24,328 nt of DNA from an uncultured Faecalibacterium sp. (lineage in GTDB: Bacteria; Bacillota; Clostridia; Oscillospirales; Ruminococcaceae): the NCBI GenBank assembly GCA_934524985.1, contig CAKSYT010000021.1, forward strand, positions 1 through 24,328. The letters run 5' to 3'. A model generated the notes under the pieces. It was not told the origin of the DNA, made no database searches, and saw only the letters and a program-made list of their open reading frames with translations. This document shows, one piece after another, positions 6,345 through 13,607 of the stretch. How positions within the stretch are numbered: the stretch's first letter is position 1; each line of letters starts with the position of its first letter. A program made the position numbers and the translations under genes.

Positions 6345-7565
6345 ATGAAAAAGATCACGCGTCGTACCGTTCTCCGTGCCTCGGGGCTGGCAGCCGCCTC
6401 GCTGGCGCTGTCCGGCTGTGCATCCACCGGCAGCGCCTGTGTGGGCAACGGCTTTTCCGACTGGCTGCAGCAGACCTTCGGGAAGGGCAGCGCCGCCTCT
6501 TCTGAAAGCACCGAAGCTGCTGCCCCGGACGCCGGAGCGGCGTCTGAAGCCCCGGCGGAGAGCGCTGACAGCGGCCTGCCCGCCTACAATGCCGACCCGC
6601 TTACCGGCGAGCCTCGCCGCAGCAACGGACGCATGGTGGGCGTGATGGTGAATAACATCAGCAACACCCAGCGGCAGAACGCCCGCCCGCAGCGCGGCAT
6701 CGGCTCTGCCGACCTGCTCATCGAGAGCAAGGTGGAGGGCGGCATCTCCCGCTTCTGTGCGGTGTACTATGACGCCAACGCCATCCCGGAGGTAGGCCCG
6801 CTGCGCTCCGGCCGCGACCAGTTCTTGCAGCTGCTCATGCCGTGGCAGGCGCTGTACTACCATGACGGCGAAAGCGCCCCCTGCACCAAGTTCATCAACG
6901 TGTACAACTACTCCGGCCTGAACATTGGCGGCAAGAGCTACTTTGATACCCCCACCCACCCCCATGTGGCGCACCGCGACAGCCGGGGCCGCAACGTGGC
7001 CTACGAACACACCGAGTTCACCTCCGGTGCCGAGATTCGGCAGGCCGCTGCCAACGCGGGCATCGGGCTGCAATACCCCTACGAGAGCACCTTCTTCCGC
7101 TTTGCGGACTACCGCACCGGCGCAGAGAACAAGATGTCCGGCGCTGCCGCCGCAAAGACCATCAACATCGTGCACTCGGACAGCTACAAGACCACCTTCA
7201 GCTACAACCGCTGGGAGCACCTTTATAAAATGTCTATGTACAGCCGCGCCGCCGGTGCCTTTGAGAACACCGTGGACGAGCTGACCGGCAAGCAGCTTGG
7301 CTTTACTAACCTGCTGGTCTGCTTTGCGGGCATCGCGGACTACCCCGGCAACTCCGGCGGTGTGCAGCAGGTAGACTATGTGTCCGGCGGCGAAGCCTAT
7401 TTCTTTACCCGGGGCGCAGTGCAGCACGGCACATGGCAGAAGGCCTCCCCGGAGCACCCGCTCAAGGTGTATGCCGCCGATGGCAGCGAGCTGTGCTTCA
7501 ACCGGGGCAAGACCTATCTGGCCATTGTAGACGATGACGAGTGGCAAAACTTTAACTATCAGTAA
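6345..7565 (+). CDS. DUF3048 (YerB-like) lipoprotein
   Basis: Exported lipoprotein of 406 aa. The N-terminus has a twin-arginine-like ITRRTVLRASG followed by a hydrophobic stretch and lipobox LSGC, so it may travel by Tat or Sec before lipidation. After a Ser/Ala/Glu-rich linker (to about residue 80) comes the DUF3048 domain: DPLTGEP, VGVMVNN, the PQRGIGSADLLIE segment, GGISRFCAVYY and VGPLRSGRDQF are all family hallmarks. The C-terminal half (from LYKMS) has the usual second subdomain. YerB-family function is not established; a cell-envelope role is likely. The ribosome site CAGGAGG is 8 bp upstream. A second, diverged paralogue follows after 12 bp in the same operon. Confidence 0.88.
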   Translation: MKKITRRTVLRASGLAAASLALSGCASTGSACVGNGFSDWLQQTFGKGSAASSESTEAAAPDAGAASEAPAESADSGLPAYNADPLTGEPRRSNGRMVGVMVNNISNTQRQNARPQRGIGSADLLIESKVEGGISRFCAVYYDANAIPEVGPLRSGRDQFLQLLMPWQALYYHDGESAPCTKFINVYNYSGLNIGGKSYFDTPTHPHVAHRDSRGRNVAYEHTEFTSGAEIRQAAANAGIGLQYPYESTFFRFADYRTGAENKMSGAAAAKTINIVHSDSYKTTFSYNRWEHLYKMSMYSRAAGAFENTVDELTGKQLGFTNLLVCFAGIADYPGNSGGVQQVDYVSGGEAYFFTRGAVQHGTWQKASPEHPLKVYAADGSELCFNRGKTYLAIVDDDEWQNFNYQ

Positions 7566-7577
7566 GGGGAGAAGCCC

Positions 7578-8654
7578 ATGAAACGCAAATGGAGCCTGCG
7601 CCTTGGTGCCGCTGTGCTGTGCGCGGTGCTGCTGGGCAGCTGCGGGAGCACCGCCGCTGCGCCCGCAGAAAGCACCGCCCCGGCAGACCCACTTACCGGG
7701 CAGCAGCTGCTGTACCCGGAGCAGCGGGCGGCGGCGGTGGTCATTGAGAACACCACCGGCAGCACCACGCAATGGGGCATCGGCAGCGCTTCGGTGGTGC
7801 TGGAAGCCCTGACCGAGAGCGGCAGCTCTACCGAGCTGTGTCTGGTGTACCCCGCCCTCGAGGCTATGCCCGTGGTAGGGCCGGTGACGCGCGGGCAGGA
7901 CTTATACTGGCGGCTGCTCAGCGGGCAGCAGGTGCTGCCCATCCAGTGCGGCAGCAGCGCCTACACCAAGCGGTATCTGGAATACTACAACCTCCGCGCG
8001 GTGGATGCGCAGGAGGTGGGGCGCAATGCCTTTGTCAGCACCGGTTACAGCTGGAACAGCACCCCTTTGTGGCGCACCAGCGGCAAGGCGGTGGCCTCGG
8101 TGCTGGACAGCCTGAGCATCTCTGCCGCCGTGAACCAGAGCGCTTCCGGCAGCGAGAGCGAAACGGCAGGCGTGCTGCCCGCCCTGCTGCCCCAGCGGGA
8201 CACCGGGCATCTGCCGGACGCAAACGCCGCCGATGCGGTAAAGGTGACTGTGAATTTCCAGTCCGGCGGCGCCACTGGATTTGCCTATGACGACGCCCTT
8301 GCCGCCTACGGGATGCTGCACGCGGACGGCACCCCCCAGCTGGACGCCAACACCGGCACACAGGCTGCCTTTGACAACCTGCTCATCCTGTACAGCGGCT
8401 CCTCCCTGCGGGATGACGGCCGCACGCTGGACTATGACCTTTCCATGGGCGGCGGCGTCTGGCTGAACGGCGGGCAGATGTGGCAGATCACATGGACGCA
8501 GGGCACCCAGAGCACCCTTGCCCTCTACGATTCCAACGGCAAGCCGCTGAACCTCCCGGCAGGGCGCAGTTACATTGCTCTGCTCTCCAGCCTTACCGGG
8601 CAGGAACTGCTGGTGCAAAGCAGCACCGGCGAAGCGCTGATGGGTGCCGGGTGA
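7578..8654 (+). CDS. Diverged DUF3048 lipoprotein
   Basis: A 358-aa lipoprotein: basic N-terminus MKRKWSLRLG, hydrophobic core and lipobox LLGSC, a Sec-type signal without the twin arginines of its upstream neighbour. The mature part is a paralogue of that neighbour: DPLTGQQ, AAVVIENT, WGIGSASVVLEALTESG and VVGPVTRGQD align with its DPLTGEP, VGVMVNN, GIGSADLLIESKVEGG and VGPLRSGRD. Substitutions at otherwise strongly conserved spots (GGISRF replaced by SSTELCL; RSGR by TRGQ) suggest a changed or structural function. The 12-bp intergenic gap with GGGGAG implies co-expression; a heteromeric complex of the two is plausible inference. The gene stop at 8654 is followed by a repeat cluster rather than a clear terminator. 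Confidence 0.8.
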   Translation: MKRKWSLRLGAAVLCAVLLGSCGSTAAAPAESTAPADPLTGQQLLYPEQRAAAVVIENTTGSTTQWGIGSASVVLEALTESGSSTELCLVYPALEAMPVVGPVTRGQDLYWRLLSGQQVLPIQCGSSAYTKRYLEYYNLRAVDAQEVGRNAFVSTGYSWNSTPLWRTSGKAVASVLDSLSISAAVNQSASGSESETAGVLPALLPQRDTGHLPDANAADAVKVTVNFQSGGATGFAYDDALAAYGMLHADGTPQLDANTGTQAAFDNLLILYSGSSLRDDGRTLDYDLSMGGGVWLNGGQMWQITWTQGTQSTLALYDSNGKPLNLPAGRSYIALLSSLTGQELLVQSSTGEALMGAG

Positions 8655-8668
8655 CCCCCGGCAGAAGC

Positions 8669-8877
8669 GCCCTCTCAGGCGCTCCCGCGCCAGATTCCCC
8701 CTTTTGTCACCTACGGTGACATCTTCCCCCGGAGCGGGGGAAGTCTTTCCTCAAAGGGAGAGCCAAGCCGTAAAGTCCATTGCTAAAGTATTAGGGATAA
8801 TGAGGAAGTTTCTGGCAGTGCTCTTGCCTCTCCCTTTGGGAGAGCTGTCAGGCCCGACAGCGCTTGACTGAGAGGGC
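8669..8877. repeat. Dispersed repeat element with nested insertion
   Basis: The element has 10-bp terminal inverted repeats GCCCTCTCAG/CTGAGAGGGC (8669-8678/8868-8877). The centre (8783-8820) closely matches 20220-20258 apart from a few substitutions and one small indel. Compared with the 158-bp copy at 20158, this 209-bp copy has about 50 bp extra near its left side. The extra DNA contains GTCACC/GGTGAC and CTTCCCCC/GGGGGAAG hairpins (8706-8743), the same kind of unit as at 1622-1659. No protein coding seen. Confidence 0.8.
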
Positions 8878-8895
8878 GCACGCCGTTGCTCTCAG

Positions 8896-8991
8896 TGCTA
8901 AAGTGTCAGGAGTAATGAGAAACCTTCCCGCCACCGCAAAAAGCTCCCCCTTTCGGGGGAGCTGGCACGCCGTCAGGCTTGACTGAGAGGG
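8896..8991. repeat. Third, truncated copy of the dispersed element
   Basis: It begins within a diverged core (TGCTAAAGTGTCAGGAGTAA, 8896 on) and ends with an AGCTCCCCC/GGGGGAGCT hairpin and the terminal CTGAGAGGG (8983-8991). The left arm is missing or decayed. Together with the upstream copy it fills most of the 396-bp gap 8655-9050. Confidence 0.7.
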
Positions 8992-9002
8992 TTCCAACAA
9001 AA

Positions 9003-9040
9003 AAAGAGCCATTGCACACAAGTTTGTGCAATGGCTCTTT
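9003..9040. terminator. Bidirectional terminator
   Basis: A 16-bp perfect stem (9003-9018/9025-9040) with a 6-nt loop, A-rich on the left and T-rich on the right, lies just after the stop of the minus-strand gene ending at 9051. It can end both that transcript and read-through from the DUF3048 operon. Confidence 0.88.
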
Positions 9041-9050
9041 TACTATGCTG

Positions 9051-9656
9051 TTACAGGTCCACCACGCTGCCGACCTCGGCGGGGGTGGTGGGCACGGGGC
9101 CCAGATCGGCTTCATCGGCATCGCGGCGCACCGTAAAGATGGCGCTGCGCCCGGCGGCAAAGTCCGGGTGCCATGTCAGCTCAAGGGTCTGCCAGTCCTC
9201 CGGCACGGCGCAGAAGCAGTGCAGCAGCGCACCGCGCCCGGCGGCAAGGTTCAGGGTGAACACCGAGGCGTCCGCCGCGTTCTCGCTGTACAGCGGGGCG
9301 GCAAAGCTGCCGCAGGGCACGCTCTGACCGTTGCAGGCAGCGGTCACGCCGGTGCCCATGCTGTACAGCTGCTCCCGGGTACGCAGACCCCGGCTTTGCA
9401 GATAGCTGGTATCCACCGGCAGGCTGGCTGCCGAGAGGTTTTCCACCGAGAGGTACACCAGCACGCCGCCCAGCTCCGGTGCCGGGGCATAGCCCAGCAG
9501 CTCCACGGCGGCTTTGCCGTCCAGCAGGGCAGGCTCGCCCGCAAGACACGGCTGCTGCGCCGCAGCGCAGACCCCGGTAAGCAGCGCAGCCGCAAGGCTG
9601 ACCGCACCGGAACCGGCACATTTCAGGAATGACCGGCGGGAGATGGATTGGGACAT
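9051..9656 (-). CDS. Tat-exported protein with Ig-like/DUF4352-like domain
   Basis: A 201-aa protein with twin-arginine signal SISRRSFLK, a hydrophobic stretch, and LLTGVCAAAQ where the three related proteins have a clean lipobox (LLGGC or LLTGC). Here an extra Val separates Gly from Cys, so lipidation is doubtful and signal peptidase cleavage after CAAA is possible. The mature part aligns with the plus-strand protein at 12259: CNGQSVPCG against CDGQPAACC, VPEDWQTLELTW against VPKDWKQLKVTY, and FAAGRSAIFTV against FLEGKSLTFVM. Beta-rich with LVYLSVENLS, like DUF4352-type immunoglobulin folds. AGGAGG lies 9 bp before the start. Function unknown, likely extracytoplasmic binding or adhesion. Confidence 0.78.
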   Translation of the reverse strand: MSQSISRRSFLKCAGSGAVSLAAALLTGVCAAAQQPCLAGEPALLDGKAAVELLGYAPAPELGGVLVYLSVENLSAASLPVDTSYLQSRGLRTREQLYSMGTGVTAACNGQSVPCGSFAAPLYSENAADASVFTLNLAAGRGALLHCFCAVPEDWQTLELTWHPDFAAGRSAIFTVRRDADEADLGPVPTTPAEVGSVVDL

Positions 9657-9696
9657 GACAGCGTTCCTCCTGTATACGATACAATACTACCCCTTA

Positions 9697-9725
9697 ACAA
9701 TAAAGGATTCTGCGCGTTCTGTCAA
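9697..9725 (-). promoter_or_regulatory. Promoter of the 9051-9656 gene
   Basis: On the minus strand a consensus TTGACA (9720-9725), 17-bp spacer and TATTGT (9697-9702). The same hexamer pair and spacing occur before the related gene at 13047. Confidence 0.75.
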
Positions 9726-9746
9726 GGGGCAGCGGGAAACTGTAAC

Positions 9747-10421
9747 TTATTCGTAGGCCTCGTTCTCCTCGGTCTCGGCCTGCCCCTGCAGGGTGTCGGC
9801 GTAGCCGAAGGGTACGATGTCGATGGCCTCCACCAGCTTATCCCGCATCCACAGCTGCACATCGGTCTGCACGGTGTAGCCGCAGCCCGGGTCTGCCATC
9901 CACTGCTCGGGACGGCGGGTGGGCAGGGCGCGCTGGCTGAGCATGCTCATGATCACACCGCCGTGGGTCACGCAGGCGGCTTCGGTAACGTCCATGCGGA
10001 TCATGTATTCAAACAGCTTCATAAGGCTGTCGGCGCAGCGGGCATGGAACTGCTCGGTGGGCTCTGCGCCCTCCGGCAGATAGCCGGAGCCCGGGGTGAT
10101 CCACTTTTTGAAGTCCTCGTCGTGGACGAGATCCTTCACCGGACGCCCCTCAAACTTGCCAAAACCGGCTTCCCGCAGATCGTGCACCGTAAACTGGTGG
10201 GCAGCCCCGGGAAACAGGATGTTGGCGGTCTCCACCGCACGCAGCAGCGGGGAGGAAAAAACGGTGTCCACCTGCGGGTAGACGAACCGCTCCTTCAGGT
10301 CTGCCAGCTGGGCGCGGCCTTCATCACACAGGGGCAGGTCGGTGCCGCTGCCGATGTACAGGCCTTGCAGGTTGCCCGCCGTCATGCCGTGGCGGATAAG
10401 ATGAAGCTTGAAGGTTTTCAT
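9747..10421 (-). CDS. Histidine phosphatase family protein
   Basis: A 224-aa cytoplasmic protein of the phosphoglycerate mutase-like histidine phosphatase superfamily. Motifs: LIRHGMTAGN with the phospho-accepting His11 (residues 8-17), FSSPLLRAVETA, the acid-containing REAGFGKFEGR, and VTHGGVIM with the second catalytic His. Length and motifs fit small-molecule phosphatases such as CobC or GpmB rather than glycolytic mutase; the substrate cannot be told. The mid-protein stretch (DFKKWITPGSG) fits the family's variable insert. AGAGGTG precedes the start. It lies 38 bp after the leucine-rich repeat lipoprotein gene on the same strand and probably shares its transcript. Confidence 0.88.
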   Translation of the reverse strand: MKTFKLHLIRHGMTAGNLQGLYIGSGTDLPLCDEGRAQLADLKERFVYPQVDTVFSSPLLRAVETANILFPGAAHQFTVHDLREAGFGKFEGRPVKDLVHDEDFKKWITPGSGYLPEGAEPTEQFHARCADSLMKLFEYMIRMDVTEAACVTHGGVIMSMLSQRALPTRRPEQWMADPGCGYTVQTDVQLWMRDKLVEAIDIVPFGYADTLQGQAETEENEAYE

Positions 10422-10459
10422 GGATCACACCTCTTTTGGTTCGAAATTACGGGATGGGC

Positions 10460-11026
10460 TTAGCCCTCGGCGTGGTTGACCTCCACGGTGGCGGGGAACA
10501 CGTTCATATCCAGACGGCAGTTGTCGCGGATGGTCACGCTGGTCAGGGCGTTGCAGTCCTTGAAAGCGCCGGTCTTGATGTAGCCCACGCTCAGGGGGAT
10601 GTTGACCTCGGTCAGGGCGGTGCAGCCGTTGAAAGCGCCGGCCTCGATGTACTCCACACCGTCAGCGATGTTCACGGTGGTCAGGGCAGTGCAGTCCTTG
10701 AAGGCGGTAGCGCCCACGCTGGTAACGGTGCCCTCCACCTCAACGGTGGTGATCTGGTCGGCCTGATCTGCCCAAGGAGCCGGAGCGTCCTTGGTGAAGT
10801 TGGTCATACGGCCGGTGCCGCTGATGGTCAGGGTGCCGTCAGCCAGTGCCCAAGTCACGCCCTCGCCGCAGCTGTTATTGGTGGCAGCAGCGGTGGAAGC
10901 AGCCACAGAAGAAGCGGCTGCGGAAGAAGCAGTGGTCTTGGAGCCGCCGCAGCCGGTCAGGGCGATGGCAGCGATCAGGACAGCAGCGGCAGCGCTGCAC
11001 AGACGGACTTTGCGCTCGAGTTTCAT
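10460..11026 (-). CDS. BspA-type leucine-rich repeat lipoprotein
   Basis: A 188-aa surface lipoprotein. The signal peptide MKLERKVRLCSAAAAVLIAA ends in lipobox LTGC, followed by a Ser/Ala/Thr linker. WALADGTLTISGTGRM is the N-cap found before BspA-like repeats. Then come about four repeats of the LRR_5 type: VTSVGATAFKDCTALTTVNI, VEYIEAGAFNGCTALTEVNI, VGYIKTGAFKDCNALTSVTI and a degenerate last unit. Large BspA proteins mediate adhesion; this one is short, so it may be a minimal or eroded form. AGAGGAAAC lies six bases before the ATG. Promoter at 11130-11158; phosphatase gene downstream. Confidence 0.85.
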   Translation of the reverse strand: MKLERKVRLCSAAAAVLIAAIALTGCGGSKTTASSAAASSVAASTAAATNNSCGEGVTWALADGTLTISGTGRMTNFTKDAPAPWADQADQITTVEVEGTVTSVGATAFKDCTALTTVNIADGVEYIEAGAFNGCTALTEVNIPLSVGYIKTGAFKDCNALTSVTIRDNCRLDMNVFPATVEVNHAEG

Positions 11027-11129
11027 GATGAAGTTTCCTCTTTCCTATTCTTGATGTATTACCTTTTTATAGCGTCTGCCTTGTCCTTTGCCGATTTGTG
11101 CGCCGGTCAAGAACAGTCGCCAAGAAGAG

Positions 11130-11158
11130 ATTATAGCACAAACTTTGGAAAGATGGAA
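11130..11158 (-). promoter_or_regulatory. Promoter of the LRR lipoprotein operon
   Basis: On the minus strand TTCCAT (11153-11158), 17 bp, then TGC-TATAAT (11130-11135), an extended consensus -10. The leader is about 100 nt. Confidence 0.7.
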
Positions 11159-11344
11159 CCACCTATTTGAAAAATTTTTGTTTCGGAAAGGATGGACTTT
11201 CACCACGGCTGTCGTTTTTTCTGCCGCAGCGGAAACACAAAATCTATGTGTTAATACCCATAGTTTAGCATAGATGTGGGGTCTCCGGCAAGACTTTTGA
11301 CAATAATGACGAAAAAAGACGAAAAATATCGGCATTTTTCTTGC
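11159..11344. other. Divergent intergenic region with candidate operators
   Basis: Non-coding AT-rich DNA between divergent promoters. It contains an inverted repeat ATCTATG/CATAGAT (11242-11248/11269-11275) with an extra CATAG half-site at 11259-11263. It also contains two direct GACGAAAAA copies spaced 10 bp apart (11308-11316, 11318-11326), just upstream of the XRE gene promoter. These could be binding sites of that regulator; this is inference. Confidence 0.4.
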
Positions 11345-11373
11345 TTTACAAGTCGTTTTCCAATGTGTATAAT
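11345..11373 (+). promoter_or_regulatory. Promoter of the XRE regulator gene
   Basis: TTTACA (11345-11350), exact 17-bp spacer, TATAAT (11368-11373): one of the strongest vegetative promoters in the window. Leader about 65 nt. Confidence 0.85.
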
Positions 11374-11444
11374 CAACCTGTTGTAAACCAAAAACAAGGA
11401 TGTTACCAAAAAATAGATCCTTTGGAGATTGAGGAGAGCACACC

Positions 11445-12140
11445 ATGGAGTTCAATCGTATCATCAAGCTGCTGCGCAAGGAGCGCGGCATCACCCAAAA
11501 GCAGGCGGCAGAGGATCTGGGGGTCTCTCAGGCGCTGCTGTCCCACTACGAAAAAGGCATCCGCGAGTGCGGCTTGGACTTTGTGGTGCGGGTGGCAGAC
11601 TATTATAATGTTTCCTGCGATTACCTGCTGGGGCGCAGCGCCGAGCGCAACGGCATGATGCTCTCTGCCGAGGATCTGCCCAACCCCGAAAAGATGAAGG
11701 ACAACGTCTACCACGGCAGCGTGCTGCCCACCATGAACAAAAAACTCATCTCTAACAGCCTGAACGTGCTCTACGCCAAGATCGGCCAGTGCCACAGCAA
11801 GGCACTGACCACCGAGGTGAGCGCTTACCTGATGATGGCGGTAGCCAAGATGTTCCGGCTGCTTTACTCTGCGGAGCCGCACAATGCCTCCAGCATGTTC
11901 AGCATCGAGCCGCACCGCTGGCACGGTTATTCCGACGCTGTGATGCGGATGGCTGAAGCCAATGTGGAGGCACTGCTGGACGGACAGGACGTGAACGGCG
12001 GCGAGGGCGTCAAGGACCCTGCCTGCCTTGCCATGACCACCGAGAGCCTGACGCGGGAGTTCCCGCTGTACACGCCCAGCCTCTTAAATTTGGTCAAAAC
12101 CAGCGAGACCCACGTCAAGGGGCTTTCGCCGCAGGAGTGA
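11445..12140 (+). CDS. XRE-family transcriptional regulator
   Basis: A 231-aa DNA-binding protein. Residues 5-62 are a Cro/CI helix-turn-helix: IIKLLRKERGITQKQAAEDL, LSHYEKGIRECGLDFVVRVA and the closing DYYNVSCDYLLGR. The remaining 165 residues form an alpha-rich C-terminal domain (SLNVLYAKIGQCHSKAL, YLMMAVAKMFRLLY) that I do not recognise; it lacks a LexA-type peptidase dyad, so it is probably a dimerisation or sensing domain. GAGGAG precedes the ATG. It sits between the LRR lipoprotein (divergent) and the Tat lipoproteins (downstream, same strand), so either set may be its target. Confidence 0.88.
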   Translation: MEFNRIIKLLRKERGITQKQAAEDLGVSQALLSHYEKGIRECGLDFVVRVADYYNVSCDYLLGRSAERNGMMLSAEDLPNPEKMKDNVYHGSVLPTMNKKLISNSLNVLYAKIGQCHSKALTTEVSAYLMMAVAKMFRLLYSAEPHNASSMFSIEPHRWHGYSDAVMRMAEANVEALLDGQDVNGGEGVKDPACLAMTTESLTREFPLYTPSLLNLVKTSETHVKGLSPQE

Positions 12141-12180
12141 CTCCGCTTGTGAAATTGTTGTAAATAATCGATACGGGCTC

Positions 12181-12209
12181 TTGCATCTGTGTGCAGGAAA
12201 CGGTATAAC
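12181..12209 (+). promoter_or_regulatory. Promoter of the 12259 gene
   Basis: TTGCAT (12181-12186), 17 bp, TATAAC (12204-12209), 50 bp before the start codon. Shows the lipoprotein gene can be expressed independently of the XRE gene. Confidence 0.65.
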
Positions 12210-12258
12210 CAAATAAGAAAGAAAAAAGAAAATCACCCTTCAAGGAGGATATAACGTT

Positions 12259-12876
12259 ATGTCTACTGTCATTTCCCGCCGCAGCTTCCTCAAGTGCACC
12301 GGCGCATCCGCCGCTGCACTGGGCGCAGCCAGCCTGCTGGGCGGCTGCAAGTCCAACGGCAGCAATACCGTAGTGGAGGTCAAGGTGGGCGATACCGTCC
12401 GCAACTGGAACGGCTTGGGCGTGCAGCTGACCAGCGTGTTCCACCTGACGCAGGATCCCGTGCAGCCGGAAGGCTACGAGTATCTGGGCGTGCGGGTGAC
12501 CACCGTCAACCGCAGCAAGACCGAGAGCTACGCCATCGGCGCACAGGGCATTGATGCCATCAACGAAGCCTACCCCGTGCCCCCGCTGGAGAACGTGGAC
12601 GCAAACTTTCAGGCCATGACCGCCGCTACCCCGGATTTTACTGCCGTCTGCGATGGCCAGCCCGCAGCCTGCTGCGCCAATATCTCGCTGTACAACGCCA
12701 ATTCCCAGAGCTTTTCCGATGTGGAGAGCCTGCCCCCGCAGGGCAGCGCCTACATCGTGCTGATGCTCATGGTGCCCAAGGACTGGAAGCAGCTGAAGGT
12801 AACCTATGTGCCCACCTTCCTGGAGGGCAAGAGCCTGACCTTTGTCATGAACGCTTCCGACGTGATCCGCAGCTGA
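12259..12876 (+). CDS. Tat-dependent lipoprotein, DUF4352-like
   Basis: A 205-aa exported lipoprotein. Twin-arginine motif VISRRSFLK, hydrophobic core, lipobox SLLGGC. The mature domain reads as a beta sandwich (VVEVKVGDTV, GVQLTSVFHL, YEYLGVRVTTVNRSKTESY) of the sort described as DUF4352/telomeric-repeat-like immunoglobulin folds. It is the closest relative in the window of the protein at 9051-9656 (minus strand), sharing C-x-GQ, P-x-DW-x-x-L and GKSLTF-type blocks, and more distantly of the next two genes. AAGGAGG is well placed. Function unknown; extracytoplasmic attachment to the membrane is the supported statement. Confidence 0.8.
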   Translation: MSTVISRRSFLKCTGASAAALGAASLLGGCKSNGSNTVVEVKVGDTVRNWNGLGVQLTSVFHLTQDPVQPEGYEYLGVRVTTVNRSKTESYAIGAQGIDAINEAYPVPPLENVDANFQAMTAATPDFTAVCDGQPAACCANISLYNANSQSFSDVESLPPQGSAYIVLMLMVPKDWKQLKVTYVPTFLEGKSLTFVMNASDVIRS

Positions 12877-12926
12877 CAGAATTGCCAGAAAAACTGCTTA
12901 AACTTCGTCTAAAATGCGCGATGCTA

Positions 12927-12954
12927 CCACAAAATCTTCACATTTGTTTTGTGG
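12927..12954. repeat. 8-bp inverted repeat upstream of a -35 box
   Basis: CCACAAAA (12927-12934) and TTTTGTGG (12947-12954) are perfect inverted copies, ending 7 bp before the -35 of the next gene. They may be an operator, or a weak terminator hairpin for the 12259 gene, though no T run follows. Confidence 0.45.
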
Positions 12955-12961
12955 AAAATCA

Positions 12962-12990
12962 TTGACATTTTTCTCTGTTTCGCCTATTGT
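12962..12990 (+). promoter_or_regulatory. Promoter of the 13047-14138 lipoprotein pair
   Basis: TTGACA (12962-12967), 17-bp spacer, TATTGT (12985-12990). A short palindrome CCTAT-TGT-ATAGG (12983-12995) overlaps the -10 and could be an operator. Confidence 0.75.
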
Positions 12991-13046
12991 ATAGGTAGTG
13001 CCCTATGGCAGAATCTGTATTGATGTGTCCCAAAGGAGGAACGAAT

Positions 13047-13559
13047 ATGACTGGGGAATTTTCCCGCCGCTCTTTCCTGAAATATACTGCACTTACCGCT
13101 GTGGCCGTAGCTGGCAGCAGCCTGCTGACCGGCTGTTCCGGGTATGCCCCGGTGCAGCACGCCCCCGGCACCAGCAATGTTGTGCTGAAGGTCCTCTCCA
13201 CGCTGGATCGGGTGGAATACGATGAAGATAACAACACCACTCTGTTCCGGCTCGTGGTGACCAACGGCCGCAATAATGCGCTGGAAGTGACCAAGGCAAA
13301 CTTTGCCGTGAAGGCAGAGGGGTATCTGGCCGACCAGAACGATAAGCTGCAGGTGACCAGCCCGGATGCGCTGAGCTATCAGGTCAAGAAGGGCGAGACC
13401 GTTACCTATAATGTGTATGCAAAGGGGCTGAACGCACTGGAGGACGGCCCGGTGACCCTTACCTTCTATCCTGACCTGCAGTACAGCGAGTTCAACGCCA
13501 ACTGGGAGCTGACCGCAGACGTTCTGGTGCCGGAGGAATCCGGCCCCTCCACGACCTGA
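13047..13559 (+). CDS. Small Tat-dependent lipoprotein
   Basis: A 170-aa protein with twin-arginine signal FSRRSFLKYTALTAVAV and lipobox SLLTGC. The mature part is beta-rich: VVLKVLSTLDRVEYDED, TTLFRLVVTNGRNNALEV, YQVKKGETVTYNVYAKG. This pattern resembles an immunoglobulin-like DUF4352 domain with the VTN strand. The start at 13047 follows AAAGGAGG; an in-frame ATG at 13005 lacks a ribosome site and would bury the signal peptide. The next gene, 48 bp downstream, is a clear paralogue in its signal peptide and general layout, so the pair is probably one operon. Function unknown. Confidence 0.78.
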   Translation: MTGEFSRRSFLKYTALTAVAVAGSSLLTGCSGYAPVQHAPGTSNVVLKVLSTLDRVEYDEDNNTTLFRLVVTNGRNNALEVTKANFAVKAEGYLADQNDKLQVTSPDALSYQVKKGETVTYNVYAKGLNALEDGPVTLTFYPDLQYSEFNANWELTADVLVPEESGPSTT

Positions 13560-13607
13560 CCCATTCAGCCGGAAGAACATACTGGTAAAAAAACGGAGGA
13601 ATAAGCC

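Noticed and set aside
11045..11494. 149-codon minus-strand open frame between the LRR and XRE genes
   Set aside because: It crosses both divergent promoters and the XRE start, with no ribosome site and no recognisable domain.
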